64,000 nt of DNA, from NCBI GenBank assembly GCA_030141605.1, contig JAQGDQ010000301.1, positions 62,001 to 126,000 on the forward strand. The letters are read 5' to 3'. The translations under genes and the position numbers were made by a program. Below, one piece after another: positions 61,001 through 64,000 of the stretch (position 1 is its first letter; the number at the start of each line of letters is the position of its first letter). The notes under the pieces were generated by a model that did not search any database, had not been told where the DNA came from, and was given only the letters and a program-made list of their open reading frames with translations. Source of the DNA: Tubiluchus corallicola (lineage: Eukaryota; Priapulida; Priapulimorpha; Priapulimorphida; Tubiluchidae).

Positions 61001-62961
61001 ACCAGCGGCGTTTCGGCGTTAAAAATATAACCTCCTTGTTGGCGCGATTTTTTCAACCTTGTTTCAAGATACCAGTAATCAAAGCATAAATCCAATTTAG
61101 TAATTTTCATTGTATGTTGGACATTTCCTAATTGTTAACTGCAGAACTGATATTAAACCAGATGCAAGCCAATTTTTTCACATAGTGCATAAGAACAGTA
61201 CATTTTTGTGTTAAGTGTGCCAGCCTGTTGATAGATTACAGTAATATGTACCGTATATACTCGCATATAAGCCAACCCCCTAAAACTGCTTTAAAATGGC
61301 CAGTTTTTGCAAAAACCCGTATATAAGCCGACCATCAACTTGTCTAATTTTACTCCATACCCAATCAACAAAATTGATCCCTTTTTGTCACATTTTGTTA
61401 ATTGGGTATTTTTGGTTCATAGAAATTTTTTACTATAAAGATGTAAAATGCTTACTTTTATGTTACATACTAGAAGAAATAGAAGAAATTATACATTTTG
61501 ATATGAATAAAGAAGAAAATATTTTGTTTTCTATTTATTCACAAAAAATTATAACATTTCTGTTTATAATTTAACGTCGTGTTCTTAAAAATAATTAGAA
61601 ACCTTCAAAATCATTGTCCTGTCTCTGGACATGATAAATCAAAAGTCATATCCATTTTGTCTCTGGGCTTCAAACCGCTCGAAGATCTCCTTCTCCACAC
61701 ACTCCTTCATTTTGTTTCACGCGCATATAAGCCGACCCCCTGATTTCAGTATTGTATTTTATAGTTCTAAATTCGGCTTATATGCGAGTATATACGGTAA
61801 GTGATGTTTTTGTCTTGAAGCTTAAAAAGTTTTGAAATTGTTTTGTTATGCTAATCTGTTGCTGATTCTGCGCAGAATGATCCGGTGACAAACATCTGCC
61901 AAGCGGCAGATAAGCAATTGTTGACTCTAGTCGACTGGGCGAAGCACATACCTCATTTCAGTGAATTGCCATTGGATGATCAAGTCATATTGCTTCGTGC
62001 AGGTAATACTGAATTAATGTTCATTGTTTCTTTTAGCTTTTACTTATATAGTGTCAAATCATATTTGCATTTGCTTGCTTGCACACTGTTGATAGTGTGA
62101 ACATTGAATTTATGATATTAAGCATGTCAAGTCACATGTCATTGGCTTCTTTGTTTTATGGTTGTTAATACTGCATGTACTGCAAAAGTTGAGCAAAAAG
62201 TAACTTCAAACTCTTGCAAAAACTGACTCACACAATACCTAAGTTCACATCTGCTTGTTAACTAAAATTTACAGAACTTGTTATGTTGCATTTTCTTTGA
62301 CTCTGCTGGCATGTAGCTACATTAGGCTGTAGTTGGCAAGTAGTTTGCTGGACACTGTCCAAACACTTACCTCATTGTCAAGGACAAGCCTTTAAGACAA
62401 GACCGTATATAAGCAAATTCTTTCTTAACAGGGCAATCAACCAGAATTAACATGATGAATGAAACCACCCATAAGGGGTATTAAACCCATAGGTTGCCCG
62501 GGTTGTGAAACAGATATCATAACTAAAATTTTAATCTCTGAACTATGCATCTGGATTCTGGCCGTTTTAATTAAGTTATAAAAAAGCATAGCAGACTTAT
62601 AGATTACATTTTTTACTTTTCCTAGTAGCTCATAAGTGGGTTCTATAAAAGTGAAAATGATTCTTGTCCTGTAGTGTTTCTGTGTTCTGCACATCATAAT
62701 CATGAAATTAGTTGTTTACTGTTGAACGTTTTTTAGGCTGGAATGAGCTGCTGATTGCTGCCTTTTCACATCGCTCGATTGCTGTGAAGGATGGTATACT
62801 GTTGTCCACTGGTCTTCATGTTCATCGAAGTAGTGCCCATAGTGCAGGAGTTGGCAGCATATTTGATCGTGTCTTGACCGAGTTGGTGGCAAAAATGAGA
62901 GAAATGAGCATGGACAAAACCGAGTTAGGCTGTCTTCGTGCGATTATTCTCTTTAATCCGG
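57827..62961 (+). CDS. RXR: Retinoid X receptor (RXR, NR2B), five secure exons; 3' end outside window
   Basis: Ligand-activated nuclear receptor that binds DNA as homodimer or as partner of other receptors. Exons 57827-58064, 58852-59009, 59599 (or 59626)-59774, 61876-62002 and 62737-62961 join in phase. They encode a Ser/Pro-rich A/B segment, a complete two-zinc-finger DNA-binding domain ([15 protein letters not shown]-box CEGCKG, second finger ending RCQYC), the T-box and hinge ([20 protein letters not shown]), and the ligand-binding domain from helix 3 ([20 protein letters not shown]) through [55 protein letters not shown] to [16 protein letters not shown]. The Arg of FSHRSIAV, which salt-bridges retinoid carboxylate in known RXRs, is present. 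Helices 8-12 and the AF-2 core lie beyond 64000. Similarity to vertebrate RXR is very high. Confidence 0.97.
58852..59009 (+). CDS. RXR: RXR exon: DNA-recognition helix and second zinc finger
   Basis: Acceptor TTGTGATTATTGTAG; donor CGAGAAG|GTGAGA. It encodes [20 protein letters not shown], then [20 protein letters not shown] and [13 protein letters not shown]. The P-box CEGCKG matches receptors that recognise AGGTCA half-sites. All finger Cys are present. Confidence 0.97.
59599..59774 (+). CDS. RXR: RXR exon: T-box and hinge, with two in-frame acceptors
   Basis: Donor GCACAG|GTAAAG. Two acceptors are possible: GACTTCAG at 59598 gives GILVTSTVT before AVQEERQR, and GTTACAG at 59625 gives the canonical [12 protein letters not shown] junction. 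They are 27 bases apart and both in frame. The rest is [20 protein letters not shown] and [20 protein letters not shown]. Confidence 0.93.
59830..61240. other. RXR intron, no gene seen
   Basis: AT-rich intron. The open frame 60097-60417 is T/L/F-rich without splice sites and is probably chance. Confidence 0.5.
61249..61800. mobile_element. Non-autonomous DNA transposon (MITE) with TA-flanked inverted ends
   Basis: Left end TACCGTATATACTCGCATAT and right end ATATGCGAGTATATACGGTA are reverse complements of about 24 bases, each bordered by TA, as expected for Tc1/mariner/pogo-type insertion. CATATAAGCC and TATATAAGCCGACC words are repeated inside both ends. There is no transposase. Elements with such TATAAGCCGA ends are widespread in animal genomes (from memory). 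Confidence 0.75.
61876..62002 (+). CDS. RXR: RXR exon: helix 3 to helix 5 of the ligand-binding domain
   Basis: Acceptor GATTCTGCGCAG; donor GTGCAG|GTAATA in phase 1. It encodes [36 protein letters not shown] and VILLRAG, the nuclear-receptor signature region. The acceptor lies 76 bases after the end of an inverted-repeat transposon. Confidence 0.97.
62737..62961 (+). CDS. RXR: RXR exon: helix 5 to helix 8 of the ligand-binding domain
   Basis: Acceptor AACGTTTTTTAG; donor placed at CCGG|GTATTT so that the next codon (expected Asp of NPDAKGL) splits after G. It encodes [60 protein letters not shown] and [21 protein letters not shown] has Ser where human RXR-alpha has Ala327, a ligand-contact position. 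Confidence 0.96.
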
Positions 62962-64000
62962 GTATTTTTTTGCCTTTCTACACTGTACAGTTTTAAAGTT
63001 TCCATAGCTTTTACACAGAAATGAGTATATTTATAGTAAAGAATGTTGATGCGTGCAGTAATTCAACTAGCTGACATGGATTGTTCCCTATGTTTAGTTT
63101 TGTGCAACCGAATTATGAAATATTCTTATGGAAGAAACAACGATTTTTAAAACTGTACAAGAAACAAAATGAACACCCCATTCGGGGGACAACCTAGCAA
63201 TTCTTGGGTAATATCACACACTTCAACTATTCTAGCCTAAGTTAAACTATAACTAGCAGTGGGCTTCAAGGAGTACAGTTTGGAACGTCCTAAGGATTGA
63301 AGGTTCTGAAACCAAAGCACATGTACCATTTTATATGTTTTTAGAGAACTTGGTTGACAAATGACAAATTTTAGGTTTTCCAATGCTGTCACTGCTTTAA
63401 TTATGCTTAATAGGCAACTGAGCTTGTAAAACAAGCTAGTTTCAATTAGTTTTAGTTTCAGATGTCGGTTATTTTTGGCCTTTGTTGATAATGAAGCCTT
63501 CCTATTAGCTCCCGAAACTACAATAATGAGCATTCATTAAAAATATTATGCGGAAAATTGTTGTTCAGCTCATTAACACGAGAAGAATTTAAATTGAATA
63601 TAATGTTGCAATGATGCAGTTTTGTGATAATCTTCAGTTTTAAGTTGTAATGAGTAGAAGCAGAAAACAAGTTAAAAATGAAAGATCACAAAAAGTTTGT
63701 GTAATAGTTTATCTACTTCTTTAAAATGTTGCATAATGACAATGCTGTTACTGGAGTGAATCGTGTTAGAACATTTGCAAACGAAGCTGTGAGCTGTGTA
63801 CTTAATAAAATAATAATGGTCGGCTAGAGTTTTGATTAGCAATAATGTTTTGTAATTATGATAAATATGAATTTACATGGTGAGTTCATAAAAAAGCCAT
63901 GTATTACAAATGTATTTACAAATACATGTTCATCAAGCATCTATAATATTCCATCTTCTGTTGTTCAATTTTGCTCTAACTTTGGATACGCGTAGAAGAT
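62962..64000. other. RXR intron to window end
   Basis: No exon for the remaining ligand-binding domain was found. An open minus-strand stretch at 63237-63533 has no support. Confidence 0.6.

Overview
The window is intron-rich, AT-rich animal DNA: genes are split into short exons by kilobase introns and embedded in transposon debris, microsatellites and minisatellites. There are no bacterial features. The best-preserved gene is a retinoid X receptor (RXR) close to the vertebrate and molluscan type. Sugar-chain enzymes and APE-type non-LTR retrotransposons also fit a bilaterian invertebrate. A lophotrochozoan such as a mollusc is my best guess, but the sequence does not prove it.

Layout. (1) 415-6844 (+): the 3' part of a CHST15-like carbohydrate sulfotransferase, three exons. 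Its first visible intron holds an LTR-like repeat and a long (AAT)n(ATT)n inverted microsatellite. (2) 7-13 kb: a CA repeat, an unidentified last exon on the minus strand (8176-8379), a decayed non-LTR reverse transcriptase (about 8785-9790), and a candidate small gene with an acidic exon followed by a very basic last exon (11800-12241). (3) 13375-13943 (-): the C-terminal exon of a DUF268 protein, with a possible upstream exon at 16692-16820. (4) 18.7-23.1 kb: TA repeats and two further non-LTR relics. (5) 21094-30007 (-): six exons of a GT8 glycosyltransferase like glucoside xylosyltransferase (GXYLT). One donor site lies inside a 53-bp tandem repeat. A small element with perfect 55-bp inverted ends sits in another intron. 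(6) 30.7-33.6 kb: an LTR-like repeat related to the copy at 3.8-5.2 kb, here part of a near-perfect ~0.9-kb-arm palindrome. (7) 36151-36759 (+): a candidate gene with a basic, repeat-bearing last exon. (8) 37-50 kb: mostly non-coding, with a SINE-like tRNA head and a broken reading frame. (9) 49980-62961 (+): RXR, with five secure exons from the A/B region to mid ligand-binding domain, and a probable extra A/B exon at 49980. The intron between holds a 47-bp minisatellite of about 33.5 copies. The rest of the ligand-binding domain lies beyond the window.

Three of the recognisable genes fit carbohydrate metabolism (sulfotransferase, xylosyltransferase-like, DUF268), but they sit on different strands and nothing shows co-regulation. 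RXR is a ligand-dependent transcription factor that normally works as a heterodimer partner. I see no clear new defence or mobile system. The most unusual signals are the palindrome, the higher-order minisatellite, the repeated splice donor and the alternative RXR T-box acceptor.
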